Assembly: GCA_050288165.1 (NCBI GenBank)
Contig: JBNKDG010000005.1
Location: 1 to 64,000 of the forward strand
Reading direction: 5' to 3'
Length of the DNA: 64,000 bases
From: JAPHTQ01 sp050288165
GTDB lineage: Bacteria > Pseudomonadota > Gammaproteobacteria > Thiohalomonadales > Thiohalomonadaceae
Shown: positions 16,972-25,594 of the stretch, piece by piece
Numbering within the stretch: the first letter of the stretch is position 1
Layout: each line of letters begins with the position of its first letter
The notes under the pieces: generated by a model
Database searches by the model: none
What the model was told of the DNA's origin: nothing
The model's input: the letters and a program-made list of their open reading frames with translations, nothing else
Translations under genes and position numbers: made by a program

Positions 16972-19900
16972 TTACCAGGTTCTAGACAGATGGTTACTCA
17001 GATCCTGATTCAAGTCTTTTAATGCCTTTTCTACCAATTCGACAGTCCATTTAAATGTGTCGCCATATGAATATTCATCTGACGCTGGCGGACTGATAAG
17101 TGTCCCATATTTAATATAAACTTTACTGAATGGCTTCGGGATAATGGCTTTATCCCAACTTTGATTAACGACCCACGCATTACTACAAATACTGGAGACG
17201 GGTTGAATATTGACCTGAGATTGACGCGCCAATTCAACAACACCAGGTTTTACACGATGATACGGTCCTCGAGAGCCATCAACTGCCAGGGCGACACTCT
17301 TGCCGCTCATTATTGCCGAGGCCAGTTTTGTCAGACCAAGGAAGCCATCTGACGAAGATGAGCCATGTACAATCTCGTAGCCATACTTCCGAACAATGAC
17401 AGATGCAAGCTGCCCGATATCACTTTTACTGACGAGCAGATTTATTCCCTGATTGCGCCATGGATAAAGAAACATGAATCCTTCCCCATGCCAATGGGCA
17501 AATATAGTGGGTTGTTTTATGCCATTTGCTGGAGCATTTATTTCAGGCTTATTGAGCTCTATTGTCCGTACTGTCAATGACATTAATCGATGAAAGATGG
17601 TTATTAGAGTAGCCAGCACATTACTAATGAATCTGACAAGGATGCCTGGATTGTCCTTCGTGTCGGGCCTTTCGCCATCCCGAATAGATTTGGCACTATT
17701 AATCAAAATGCTCTGCTTACGAATCGTTGATTCATTTATCAAACTCGAAAGTGAGATGGATTTTCCGAATTGCTCTTCAATTTCCACTTCCAACCGCATA
17801 ATTGAAAGGGAATCCCCTCCGGCATTGAAAAAATCGAGATCCAGGTCAACGACCGTTTCCCCGAGCATTCTGGACCAGATGTTTCTCAGTTTTTCAATTT
17901 CATCATTAAATTCGGATGACTCAACGGTTTGATGGGTGCTGCCAGGGTGCGGCAGCTTGCTGTAATCGATTTTCCAATTTGCTGTCAGAGGGATATCATC
18001 TACACATATGTAGATTGCAGGGATCATATGTGTGGGCAGGTGTATTTCCAGAAAGGTTCGTAAATCCTGCTCATCAAGGTCATGACCTTCCTTCAACCTC
18101 AGGTAGGCCACCAATTGTGGTTCATTGTTATCTTTTATTTTTACATCAACCGCCAACCGATCAACAGCCTGGTTTTTTTCGGCGATCAGCTCTATTTCTG
18201 CCAGCTCAATACGATAGCCCCGTATTTTTACCTGCCGATCATTCCTTCCCATGTATTCAAGTTCGCCAGATGCGGTGAATTTTGCCAGATCACCTGTTCG
18301 GTACAGCCGCTCATCTGGATCACGAGGGCTTCCAACAAGGAATCGACTCCTGGTTAATTCAGGGGAGTGTAGGTAACCCTTGGCCAATGAATCACCTGCA
18401 ATATGGATTTCACCTGTGGCGCATACTGGAACTTCTGCCCCATTTTTATCCAGAAGATAAATTGCTGAATCATCAAAAGGTGCCCCTATCGGGCTTGAGT
18501 CCCGTTCTATGTCTTTATGTTCAATTCTGCGAATTGTAGAAAACACTGTTGTTTCCGTAATTCCGTACAGATTGTATATATTTGGCGCATTATCATTATG
18601 CCGCGCAAACCAATTACCTAATCGCTCTACATCAAGTCGATCGCCACTAAGAAATACCATCCGCAAACTATTGCCGCATTTTTCAAAATCGAGCGCTTCA
18701 ACTCTATCAAATTGATAGAAGGCGCCTGGCGTGAGACTCAATACGCTCACTCGCTCTTTTGCGATCATTTGATAAAACACTTTGAAATCTTTTGCTACTT
18801 CTTTTGGGACAATGACTATTTTACTGCCGGTAGAAAGTGCACCCCATATTTCCCAAATCGAATAATCAAAAGAAATCGAATGGAATAATGTCCATACATA
18901 TCTACCATCGAGCTCCACTCGATTCAGTAAATGGGAGAGCAAGTGAGATACATTTGCATGGGTTATGATTACTCCTTTCGGATCACCGGTCGAACCTGAT
19001 GTATACATTACGTAGGCGGGATCACTTCCCTTTATGACCGGCGGAATCTGCTGGTTACATCCTGTATCATCCTCATCCCCCATAGAAATGTCGTCCATCC
19101 AGATCCATTTAATGTCCGCCAGAGTGAGGACTGGATCCAGGTCTTTCTGACTGATAATTGCTTTCGGTTTCGCATCCTTGATAACTTTTACCGCTCTCTG
19201 GACTGGAAGTGATTCATCTATAGGTAAATAGAAATTGCCCGACTTCAGCACTCCAAGAATTGCAACGACCATCTCCAGAGAAGGCGGCAGGCGAATAGCA
19301 ATTGGGGAATGAGATGATCCAATCTCCCGCATCACCCGGGCGGCGACGCTGTTTGCCCACTGCGCCAGTTGTAAATAACTTATTGAATGGTCAAGATACT
19401 GAAGTGCTGGACGATCCCCAAACCGCTCAACAGACCGCTGAAACCATTCTGGCAGCACAATGGGCTTAATCGATTGCCTGGTCGGCTGGTACTTTCGTGT
19501 GATGATATTTCTCTCATCCTCGCAAACCAGGGGAATCACGCTGATCTTTTCTTCAGGACTCGCTAAAATCGATCCAAGCAGGAATTTATAATTCGCGCTG
19601 ATGTGTTCGATTGTTTCCCGGTTAAAGACATCGCCGTTGTACTTAAAGAGGCAAGTAATCCTGTCGTTAAATTCAATAGCCTGTAGGACCAGATCGAATT
19701 GACCCTCCTGTTGCCGAATCAAAAGCGGTTCAAGCTTTAAGGAAGTGCCTATCCCTTTCTTTGATGGCACGGTGCGTTCGATGATTCTGCCAAATCGTTC
19801 AGGTGAGATTAAATCGAACAAGACCTGATAAACGGGCGAATGACCGGAATCCCGCTTTGGGTTTAGCCTGTCGACTACCGCCGAAAATGGGATATTCTGA

Positions 19901-20859
19901 TGCGCAAGTGACTCATTTACGTCATCCCCTATTGCTTTTGCAAATTCAAGGAAACTCATGCCCGGCTCCAGATCGCCTTTAACAACCACCGTGTTAACGA
20001 AGTAACCTACGGATTTCCTGAATTCAGAGTTAGGCCGCCCAAGAGCAGGCGCTCCAATCAATATTTGTGATTGCTGCGTATATCGATAAAGAAGAACAAA
20101 GAAACTCGCCAATAGCACTGTATACAGAGTCAGATTGTTGTCCTTCCCAAATTGCTTAAGCTTTACTTGCTCATCACTCGTCAAATCAAACGAGACAACT
20201 CCTCCTTTAAGCGATGGCGCGACTGGATGTTTAAAGTCATAGGGTAGATTTATTGTGTAGCTGGATTTTGACAGCTTGTTATACCAGTAATTGAAGGACG
20301 GTATTGACTCCGACGAACTGAGAAATTGATTTTGCCATTCAATAAATTTGAAATAGCCAGGCACTATCGGTAGCTCAGACGGACTATCATCGAGCATTGA
20401 CTGAAGAAGCAGTTGAAATTCACGAGCAACGATACTTATTGACCAATATTCACAAACAATATGATGTGAACGGAATAAAATTAATGGGGGGAGTTTTTCA
20501 TGTCGATAGATATAAAGCTGAAATAGTTGATCATTATTAATATCGAATGGTAAAAAATTCTGTGGCTTTAGCCAAGCATGCGGCTCTTTCCATTCTTGGT
20601 CACTTAATTCAACGACTATTGGCTTTACGGCTTTGAACTGATTTGATATCTGACATTCTTTCCCATCGATGTTTGTCAATTTGACCGTAAGAATGGGATG
20701 CCGCGCAACAACGCCATTTATTGCCTTTTCTATCTGCAAGTCATTAACATTGACGCTTAGATAATATGCCGCCAATACATCATATGCTGTACTTTCTGGT
20801 GTGAGCCGATTGATGAATTGCAAAGACTTCTGAGACAGCGAGACAGGGTATCCTACCAT
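16972..20859 (-). CDS. One-module NRPS (C-A-PCP) fused to a DUF374 acyltransferase-like domain
   Basis: A 1295-residue enzyme. The condensation domain covers about 5-440; its catalytic motif reads HHIVCEY at 132-138, so the usual HHxxxDG has Glu and Tyr in place of Asp and Gly. The adenylation domain covers about 470-970, with YTSGSTGDPKG at 619-629, YGITET at 765-770, YRTGDL at 853-858 and the A10 lysine K963 in NWKID. By eye the specificity residues are D665, Y666, W669, S708, F736, S738, L764, V772, F773 and K963; D665 fits an alpha-amino acid. The carrier domain covers about 985-1055 with Ser1017 in GGDSLS. Instead of a thioesterase, residues about 1075-1290 match the DUF374 lysophospholipid-acyltransferase type (AHWHGE at 1121-1126, VDGSRGP at 1193-1199). 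GGAG lies 8 bases before the ATG. It is likely to attach an amino acid or short acyl-peptide to a lipid or lipid-like acceptor; that step is inferred. Confidence 0.9.
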   Translation of the reverse strand: MVGYPVSLSQKSLQFINRLTPESTAYDVLAAYYLSVNVNDLQIEKAINGVVARHPILTVKLTNIDGKECQISNQFKAVKPIVVELSDQEWKEPHAWLKPQNFLPFDINNDQLFQLYIYRHEKLPPLILFRSHHIVCEYWSISIVAREFQLLLQSMLDDSPSELPIVPGYFKFIEWQNQFLSSSESIPSFNYWYNKLSKSSYTINLPYDFKHPVAPSLKGGVVSFDLTSDEQVKLKQFGKDNNLTLYTVLLASFFVLLYRYTQQSQILIGAPALGRPNSEFRKSVGYFVNTVVVKGDLEPGMSFLEFAKAIGDDVNESLAHQNIPFSAVVDRLNPKRDSGHSPVYQVLFDLISPERFGRIIERTVPSKKGIGTSLKLEPLLIRQQEGQFDLVLQAIEFNDRITCLFKYNGDVFNRETIEHISANYKFLLGSILASPEEKISVIPLVCEDERNIITRKYQPTRQSIKPIVLPEWFQRSVERFGDRPALQYLDHSISYLQLAQWANSVAARVMREIGSSHSPIAIRLPPSLEMVVAILGVLKSGNFYLPIDESLPVQRAVKVIKDAKPKAIISQKDLDPVLTLADIKWIWMDDISMGDEDDTGCNQQIPPVIKGSDPAYVMYTSGSTGDPKGVIITHANVSHLLSHLLNRVELDGRYVWTLFHSISFDYSIWEIWGALSTGSKIVIVPKEVAKDFKVFYQMIAKERVSVLSLTPGAFYQFDRVEALDFEKCGNSLRMVFLSGDRLDVERLGNWFARHNDNAPNIYNLYGITETTVFSTIRRIEHKDIERDSSPIGAPFDDSAIYLLDKNGAEVPVCATGEIHIAGDSLAKGYLHSPELTRSRFLVGSPRDPDERLYRTGDLAKFTASGELEYMGRNDRQVKIRGYRIELAEIELIAEKNQAVDRLAVDVKIKDNNEPQLVAYLRLKEGHDLDEQDLRTFLEIHLPTHMIPAIYICVDDIPLTANWKIDYSKLPHPGSTHQTVESSEFNDEIEKLRNIWSRMLGETVVDLDLDFFNAGGDSLSIMRLEVEIEEQFGKSISLSSLINESTIRKQSILINSAKSIRDGERPDTKDNPGILVRFISNVLATLITIFHRLMSLTVRTIELNKPEINAPANGIKQPTIFAHWHGEGFMFLYPWRNQGINLLVSKSDIGQLASVIVRKYGYEIVHGSSSSDGFLGLTKLASAIMSGKSVALAVDGSRGPYHRVKPGVVELARQSQVNIQPVSSICSNAWVVNQSWDKAIIPKPFSKVYIKYGTLISPPASDEYSYGDTFKWTVELVEKALKDLNQDLSNHLSRTW

Positions 20860-21208
20860 CTAAGTAACTCCGTGGTTTAATCCTTGTTATCTTACCAATA
20901 CTTCCCGCTGTAACTAATGCATTTCGTACACCTCACCTACAGCTTTATCCCCTATGCTAATTCCTGACTTTCTATCCTAGGATTTCATAGTGAACCGCGC
21001 TGGCTGTTCATTTTGCGTACGTGGTCAAAGATTCAGAAATGGTAACGTACACCTTCTGCTTACACAGTTTTGACAGGCAGCGAGAGAAAGGTTCCCAAGG
21101 ATTTATGATTGGTGCATGATAGTCCCTTGAAACTATCCTGACCTTTTTGGTCCAGAACACTTATAATCAAGCCCTCAATAATTATTCAAACCTGAAAAAG
21201 GCAGACCA
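20860..21208. other. Divergent intergenic region, NRPS operon and DUF808 gene
   Basis: About 350 AT-rich bases with no gene. It must carry the promoter of the leftward NRPS-radical SAM operon, for which I could not fix a clean -35/-10 pair, and it holds a good candidate promoter for the rightward DUF808 gene at 21138-21167. Confidence 0.6.
21138..21167 (+). promoter_or_regulatory. Candidate sigma-70 promoter of the DUF808 gene
   Basis: CTGACC (21138-21143), an 18-base spacer, then a consensus TATAAT (21162-21167), ending about 40 bases before the ATG. The spacer region contains the small inverted repeat GACC-TTTTT-GGTC. Confidence 0.55.
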
Positions 21209-22093
21209 ATGGCCAGTGGCATTTTTGCGATTCTGGATGACGTAGCGCTTCTACTCGACGACACCGCAGCGATAAGCAAGATCGCGGCGAAGAAGACCGC
21301 TGGCTTACTGAGTGACGACCTGGCGGTAAATGCGGAAAAGGCGACCGGCTTCCATGCCAGCCGCGAGCTGCCGGTGATCTGGGCCATCACCAGAGGCTCG
21401 TTTATCAACAAGCTGATCATCCTGCCCATCGCCTTCCTGCTCAGCGCCTACATGCCATGGCTGATCGTGCCGATCCTGCTCATCGGTGGTGCCTACCTCA
21501 GTTATGAAGGGGCCGAAAAGGTTTTCGAGATCTTCACCGGTCGTCACCATGAGCCGGTCGCCGCCCAGGAGGTTGTCGATAAAGCAGAATTGCTGCGGCG
21601 AGAGAAGGTCAAGATCAAGGATGCGGTACGCACCGACTTTATCCTCTCCATCGAGATCATCGTTATCACCCTCGGCACCGTCATGAACGAATCGCTACCG
21701 ATGCAGGTGGTCGTGGTCAGCTTCATCGCCATGCTCGCCACGGTTGGCGTCTATGGTCTGGTGGCCCTGCTGGTACGCATGGATGATGCCGGGCTGCACC
21801 TTATCAGTCGTGCCGCTGCCAATACCGGCCTTATTGCCAGGGGCCTGCTGGTAACGGGCAAACTGCTGGTCGCCTCTCTGCCACGCGTCATCCGCCTTCT
21901 CGCCGTGGTCGGCACCATCGCCATGTTGCTGGTCGGCGGTGGCATGTACACCCACAACATCGATGCAGTGCATCACCTGCTATCCGCCCTGCCCACGCTC
22001 ATTGCGGATCTACTGGCCGGTCTGGTGGTTGGCACGATAGCGATAGGATTGATGAAACTGCTCACCAGCGTCAGAGCAAAAATCACCGCTTAA
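21209..22093 (+). CDS. DUF808 (YedI-type) inner-membrane protein
   Basis: A 294-residue multi-pass membrane protein. The N terminus MASGIFAILDDVALLLDDTA and the following ISKIAAKKTAGLLSDDLAVNAEKA are the hallmark of the DUF808/YedI family. At least five hydrophobic segments follow (for example about 70-105, 150-190 and 215-240). The function is not established. AAGG precedes the ATG by 7 bases. A strong terminator follows. Confidence 0.92.
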   Translation: MASGIFAILDDVALLLDDTAAISKIAAKKTAGLLSDDLAVNAEKATGFHASRELPVIWAITRGSFINKLIILPIAFLLSAYMPWLIVPILLIGGAYLSYEGAEKVFEIFTGRHHEPVAAQEVVDKAELLRREKVKIKDAVRTDFILSIEIIVITLGTVMNESLPMQVVVVSFIAMLATVGVYGLVALLVRMDDAGLHLISRAAANTGLIARGLLVTGKLLVASLPRVIRLLAVVGTIAMLLVGGGMYTHNIDAVHHLLSALPTLIADLLAGLVVGTIAIGLMKLLTSVRAKITA

Positions 22094-22114
22094 TCGCTAT
22101 AAGCAAGCAGATAT

Positions 22115-22150
22115 AAAAGCCACGTGTCCAAGCGGCACGTGGCTTTTTTT
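22115..22150 (+). terminator. Rho-independent terminator after the DUF808 gene
   Basis: Perfect 10-bp stem AAGCCACGTG / CACGTGGCTT (22117-22126 and 22136-22145) followed by a run of seven T. Confidence 0.93.
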
Positions 22151-22474
22151 ATGTCAGCGGATTTTATGACCGGGCCATTACGGACACACAAAACATGGGA
22201 AGTTGATACAAATCATTCATTCCAACTCACTTGAAACAATTGACACCTATTTCCCCGCCACTTTCGTTTGAAGCACCGGGTATCTCTGCTAGCTTTGATT
22301 GCGTATGAGCGCTCGCTCATCACCAGGAGCCGGATGGACACCGGGTCATTTCGCCAGGGATTAAGGCTTTATTTATCGCCACCGCAGCAACCGCTGCAAT
22401 CCTCCCCTTTTGCGGAATTGTCACCAATACCGTCCTTCCGGCACATCACGTCCACTCCTAAAGGGAAATTTGTC
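22151..22474. other. Upstream region of the DUF6345-like operon with a perfect palindrome
   Basis: About 320 bases without a convincing gene. At 22305-22320 there is a 16-bp perfect dyad, ATGAGCG-CT-CGCTCAT, about 155 bases before the next start, a size typical of TetR/LysR-type operators. No good sigma-70 promoter was identified; a TTGACA at about 22240 lacks a matching -10. Confidence 0.5.
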
Positions 22475-23323
22475 ATGACAGGAAAAACGTCCATCAAAAG
22501 AGTGCTTTACCTATATACGGTCATGCTGACCGCCACCCTCCTCCCGGTCGGTGCGACATGGGCCATCAGTTTTGGTGCTGAATATCTGACCAGTTGGTCC
22601 GGCTGTGAATGTAGTGGCAACAGCCTCTCCTATACCGACAACCAGATAAACATGTTCACCAACAAAATGACCAGCCTCGGTCACACCAAGAACTTCAAGT
22701 TCAGCAACAGCAATACCTGGGCCGCAGATGTCACCGAAGACAAGGACTTCAGTGGTATCGACTGGCTCTATGCCGACAAGGGCACCATGTTCGCCTTTTC
22801 CGGCCATGGTGGTGCCGGTAACGATAGCTCGGGCCACCAGACCTTCAGCGCGCCTTTCTGCAAGGCCGCAGGCACGGCCAGTTGCAGCTTCTCCGCCGAG
22901 CGCGCCCGGCTGGGTGAAAGGGTCGGCACCTACTCCACCCCGCACAACGGCAACCTGCGCTACACCATGTGGCTAACCTGCTACAGCGTACACACCAAGC
23001 CCATAGAGCAGTGGGCACAAACCATGAATATCGGTATGGACTACGTCATGGGTTATCGCGGCACCTCCGCCGACTCAACCACCACTGATGAAGTTCCGAG
23101 AGACTGGGCCAGTAAGGCGATGCGCTCATCCGATCCCTGGCGCTTCAAGAAAGCCTGGTTCTGGGCGATTGAAGACTGGTGGGTAAACGACACCGGTGCC
23201 GTACTCGCCAATGGTGCAACCGAGGCACAGGCAAAAGACCGCCGCTCTAATTACCGCCGCACCTGGTCCGGCCCCCATACCAGCAGCTTTGGCTGGTATG
23301 CATGGTCATGGCACGAAGGCTAA
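22475..23323 (+). CDS. Secreted DUF6345-like protein with caspase-like His/Cys pattern
   Basis: 282 residues from the ATG at 22475, which has AAGGGA 8 bases upstream. A signal peptide ends near ATWA (residue 30). The body contains FAFSGHGGAGND with H111 and, after a hydrophobic strand, MWLTCYS with C169. This is the spacing and strand context of the His-Cys dyad in caspase/gingipain-fold proteases. I associate the text with DUF6345, whose function is not established. Several extra cysteines near the N terminus (CEC, C44/C46) and at C129/C137 suit a disulfide-bonded exported protein. It is followed after 32 bases by another exported protein, so they probably act together. Protease activity is inference only. 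Confidence 0.65.
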   Translation: MTGKTSIKRVLYLYTVMLTATLLPVGATWAISFGAEYLTSWSGCECSGNSLSYTDNQINMFTNKMTSLGHTKNFKFSNSNTWAADVTEDKDFSGIDWLYADKGTMFAFSGHGGAGNDSSGHQTFSAPFCKAAGTASCSFSAERARLGERVGTYSTPHNGNLRYTMWLTCYSVHTKPIEQWAQTMNIGMDYVMGYRGTSADSTTTDEVPRDWASKAMRSSDPWRFKKAWFWAIEDWWVNDTGAVLANGATEAQAKDRRSNYRRTWSGPHTSSFGWYAWSWHEG

Positions 23324-23355
23324 TCATCCAGAAATCACAGGGAAGGAACCAATTC

Positions 23356-24537
23356 ATGAGAACCATTAACCTAAAAGCGGCTGTATCGCTGTTTATCGCA
23401 GGCATCGCCATGCTGGCCACGGGATACAGCCACGCCGCTCCCGTATTGATCGACATCGACACCCTGGAAAAACGTGTTGGCGACAAGCTGTTTGTGCAGG
23501 ATGAACTTGCCACCGCCAACTATCAGCGCCTCGATAGCGCATTCCGCAAGGGGGGCCTCGACGAAATCCAGCTCAATGTCTATCAACTGGAGGCCCCGGC
23601 AAAAGACCCCGTTAAATACGTACGTGAGCGGGCCGCCCAACTCAACATCAAGTCAAAACAGATCATCTTCCCGGATGGCGACAAGCTGACGGAAAAGAAC
23701 CTTAGACGACTACCGCCGGAAACCACCGGCCTCGGCATGATCGACGACAAGTATGAGTTTGCCTACAACCGCCTCAATGGCACGGAACTCCTCATCGATC
23801 GGGAGCGGTTTCATGTCGGAGAAGGTGTGGATCAGAAAAAGATCCAGCCAGACAAGTTCTATCTTCAACAGGCGGAAGGCTACCTGAAGAAGCGGCTGGA
23901 GAAGAACACCGACGGCATGCGCCTCTACGGCTATAAGATGCGCCGCTATATGGACGCACTATCCAAAGAGGGTGGAGAACCGCAGGTCACCGTGTCTCAG
24001 ATCGCCGTGGCCTATAACACCGCCATCGACGGAATCGCCGTGATCGGTCCCGGCTCCAAGGTATCCGTCCACATGACGCCAGAAGGGGAAGTGGTCAGTC
24101 ATGAATCCACGCTGCGCAAAACAGCGAAAAGGGTAGCGTCAATCTCCGCCAAAGACCTGCTGGCGCCTGAAGCAGGACGCAAGAGCGTTGAAGAGCGATT
24201 GCGCAAGCGTGGCGTCTCACTCGACGGCTACACCCTCGCACGTGCGGAATTCGGCTACTACCGGCGTGGCCGCGACAGCGCACAGGAGATCATGGCGCCC
24301 TACTATGCCTACTTCTATCTACCCAAGTCAGAAGATCAGTACGCCAGAAAACTGGTAGAGCTGGTGCCCGCAGTCAGCAACACCAAACTCCTGGCCATGA
24401 TCAACAAAGATGAGCAGCAGGAACTGGCAAGAAAGAAACGGCTCATTGGCGATGCGGCCAAGGACGACAAACGTCGCGCCCTACCGAAAGATATCAAACT
24501 ACGCGCACCAACCGATCTCAAACTGCGCACCCAGTAA
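23356..24537 (+). CDS. Secreted protein of unknown function, partner of the DUF6345-like protein
   Basis: 393 residues starting at ATG 23356 with AAGGA 8 bases upstream. The signal peptide is clear (hydrophobic core AAVSLFIAGIAMLAT, cleavage near SHA-APV). The mature part is charged, with no metal or nucleotide motif that I recognise; it has helical stretches (PDKFYLQQAEGYLKKRLEK) and ends in a Lys/Arg-rich repeat-like tail (LPKDIKLRAPTDLKLR). It lies 32 bases after the caspase-like gene and before a strong terminator, so the two form a bicistronic unit. An inhibitor, substrate or co-factor role for the first protein is possible but not shown. Confidence 0.75.
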   Translation: MRTINLKAAVSLFIAGIAMLATGYSHAAPVLIDIDTLEKRVGDKLFVQDELATANYQRLDSAFRKGGLDEIQLNVYQLEAPAKDPVKYVRERAAQLNIKSKQIIFPDGDKLTEKNLRRLPPETTGLGMIDDKYEFAYNRLNGTELLIDRERFHVGEGVDQKKIQPDKFYLQQAEGYLKKRLEKNTDGMRLYGYKMRRYMDALSKEGGEPQVTVSQIAVAYNTAIDGIAVIGPGSKVSVHMTPEGEVVSHESTLRKTAKRVASISAKDLLAPEAGRKSVEERLRKRGVSLDGYTLARAEFGYYRRGRDSAQEIMAPYYAYFYLPKSEDQYARKLVELVPAVSNTKLLAMINKDEQQELARKKRLIGDAAKDDKRRALPKDIKLRAPTDLKLRTQ

Positions 24538-24560
24538 CCGCGTTGTAAACCGCGACAACA

Positions 24561-24594
24561 GAACAGGGAGGCGGCAATCGCCTCCCTGTTTTTA
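24561..24594 (+). terminator. Rho-independent terminator of the secreted-protein operon
   Basis: Perfect 12-bp stem AACAGGGAGGCG / CGCCTCCCTGTT (24562-24573 and 24579-24590), loop GCAAT, then T-rich sequence. Confidence 0.92.
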
Positions 24595-24616
24595 TGTATC
24601 AACGACACAATCCTTG

Positions 24617-24796
24617 TCACTCCCCATTCTGAAACGAGAGCGCAGCCAGCACATGCTTCCTGCGAGCCAGACACTGCTCCAGCAGCTTGATCGCCCAGCG
24701 TGTTTCAGAGTCCGTTGTGTTCTGCCACCGACTAATCAGCTCTTCGACTTCGGCAATCTCGGTTCGTAACGCCTGCATCTGTTTATCCCTGTCCAT
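24617..24796 (-). CDS. Small helical protein of unknown function
   Basis: About 59 residues from the ATG at 24796, preceded by GGAAGG. The sequence (MDRDKQMQALRTEIAEVEEL and onward) is strongly helical and charged with heptad-like spacing, suggesting a short coiled coil. No family recognised. It is divergent from an XRE regulator, and the region between them carries two copies of a likely operator, so this gene is probably under that regulator. Being a real gene is supported by the ribosome binding site and the operator context. Confidence 0.6.
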   Translation of the reverse strand: MDRDKQMQALRTEIAEVEELISRWQNTTDSETRWAIKLLEQCLARRKHVLAALSFQNGE

Positions 24797-24821
24797 GGCA
24801 CCTTCCACTCCCTGAGCTACG

Positions 24822-24872
24822 ACTAAGCATTCCTTAGTATTCAGAACTCAAAAATACTAAGAAACTCTTAAT
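24822..24872. promoter_or_regulatory. Two tandem operator copies for the XRE regulator
   Basis: ACTAAG-CATTC-CTTAGT at 24822-24838 and ACTAAG-AAACT-CTTAAT at 24856-24872: the same 17-bp dyad with a 5-base spacer, centres 34 bases apart, in the region shared by the divergent small gene and XRE gene. Alternative pairing of the inner arms (CTTAGTATT with AATACTAAG) also exists. Confidence 0.75.
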
Positions 24873-24899
24873 AGGTCAATACCACTGCTCGGAGAAGTA

Positions 24900-25199
24900 A
24901 TGCCTAAGAACCCTTTACCAATGCGCCTGAGGGAAACCAGGGACAAAAGCGGGCTATCTCAGAAGGGACTTGGAATAGAGGCAGGCATTGATGCGTCCTC
25001 GTCTAGCGCGAGGATCAACCAATACGAGACAGGGAAACACACACCAGACTACACCACGCTGGCACAACTCGCCAAAGTACTGAAAGTGCCAGTACCCTAC
25101 TTCTACTGCGAAGATGACCGCCTTGCACGACTCATCCTTGCCTACGACAAACTCTCCGCCAAAGCTAAAAACCAACTACTGGCTCAACTGGAGCCATAG
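24900..25199 (+). CDS. XRE-family helix-turn-helix regulator
   Basis: 99 residues. An N-terminal Cro/CI-type HTH spans about residues 9-67 (RLRETRDKSGLSQKGLGIEAG, INQYETGKHTPDYTTLAQLAKVL). A short C-terminal helix (LILAYDKLSAKAKNQLLAQL) is probably for dimerisation. GGAG lies 5 bases before the ATG. It likely represses itself and the divergent small gene through the twin dyads just upstream. The ligand is unknown. Confidence 0.9.
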   Translation: MPKNPLPMRLRETRDKSGLSQKGLGIEAGIDASSSSARINQYETGKHTPDYTTLAQLAKVLKVPVPYFYCEDDRLARLILAYDKLSAKAKNQLLAQLEP

Positions 25200-25325
25200 C
25201 ACTCCAGCAATATTCGCTCCCCGCTCGACTGTAACATATGATCCAGACAGGGCAGGTGTCTGTATGCCAAATTGCCTCCACGCGGCAATCGGGCCGTTCC
25301 TGAAATACACAAAGGAGAACACACC

Positions 25326-25532
25326 ATGTCAGTCGAACGTATCACCTTCGCCATCGTCGGCATCCTTATCATGGCAACCGTCGGCGGCTATCTTGCCACC
25401 CAGCTCGAATACTTCCTCTATGGCACCGCGTTTGTAGGCTTCATGGTGTTCCAGGCCGCCTTCACAGGATTCTGCCCTGTACCCATGATCCTGAAGATGA
25501 TGGGAGTGCGCACGGGTAGTGTGTTTGGATGA
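25326..25532 (+). CDS. Small membrane protein, DUF2892 (YgaP-type) family
   Basis: 68 residues with two hydrophobic segments (about 6-25 and 29-50) and the signature FTGFCPVPMILKMMGV of the DUF2892 inner-membrane domain. This domain often pairs with rhodanese or is found near sulfur and redox genes. AAGGAG sits 8 bases before the ATG. It is in a gene of its own. The conserved cysteine (C51) may carry sulfane sulfur, by analogy only. Confidence 0.85.
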   Translation: MSVERITFAIVGILIMATVGGYLATQLEYFLYGTAFVGFMVFQAAFTGFCPVPMILKMMGVRTGSVFG

Positions 25533-25594
25533 AATATCGAGGAAGGTCAGGCTCGATTGAATCCATATATCAATCGAGTCTGGCCCTTTTGGTT

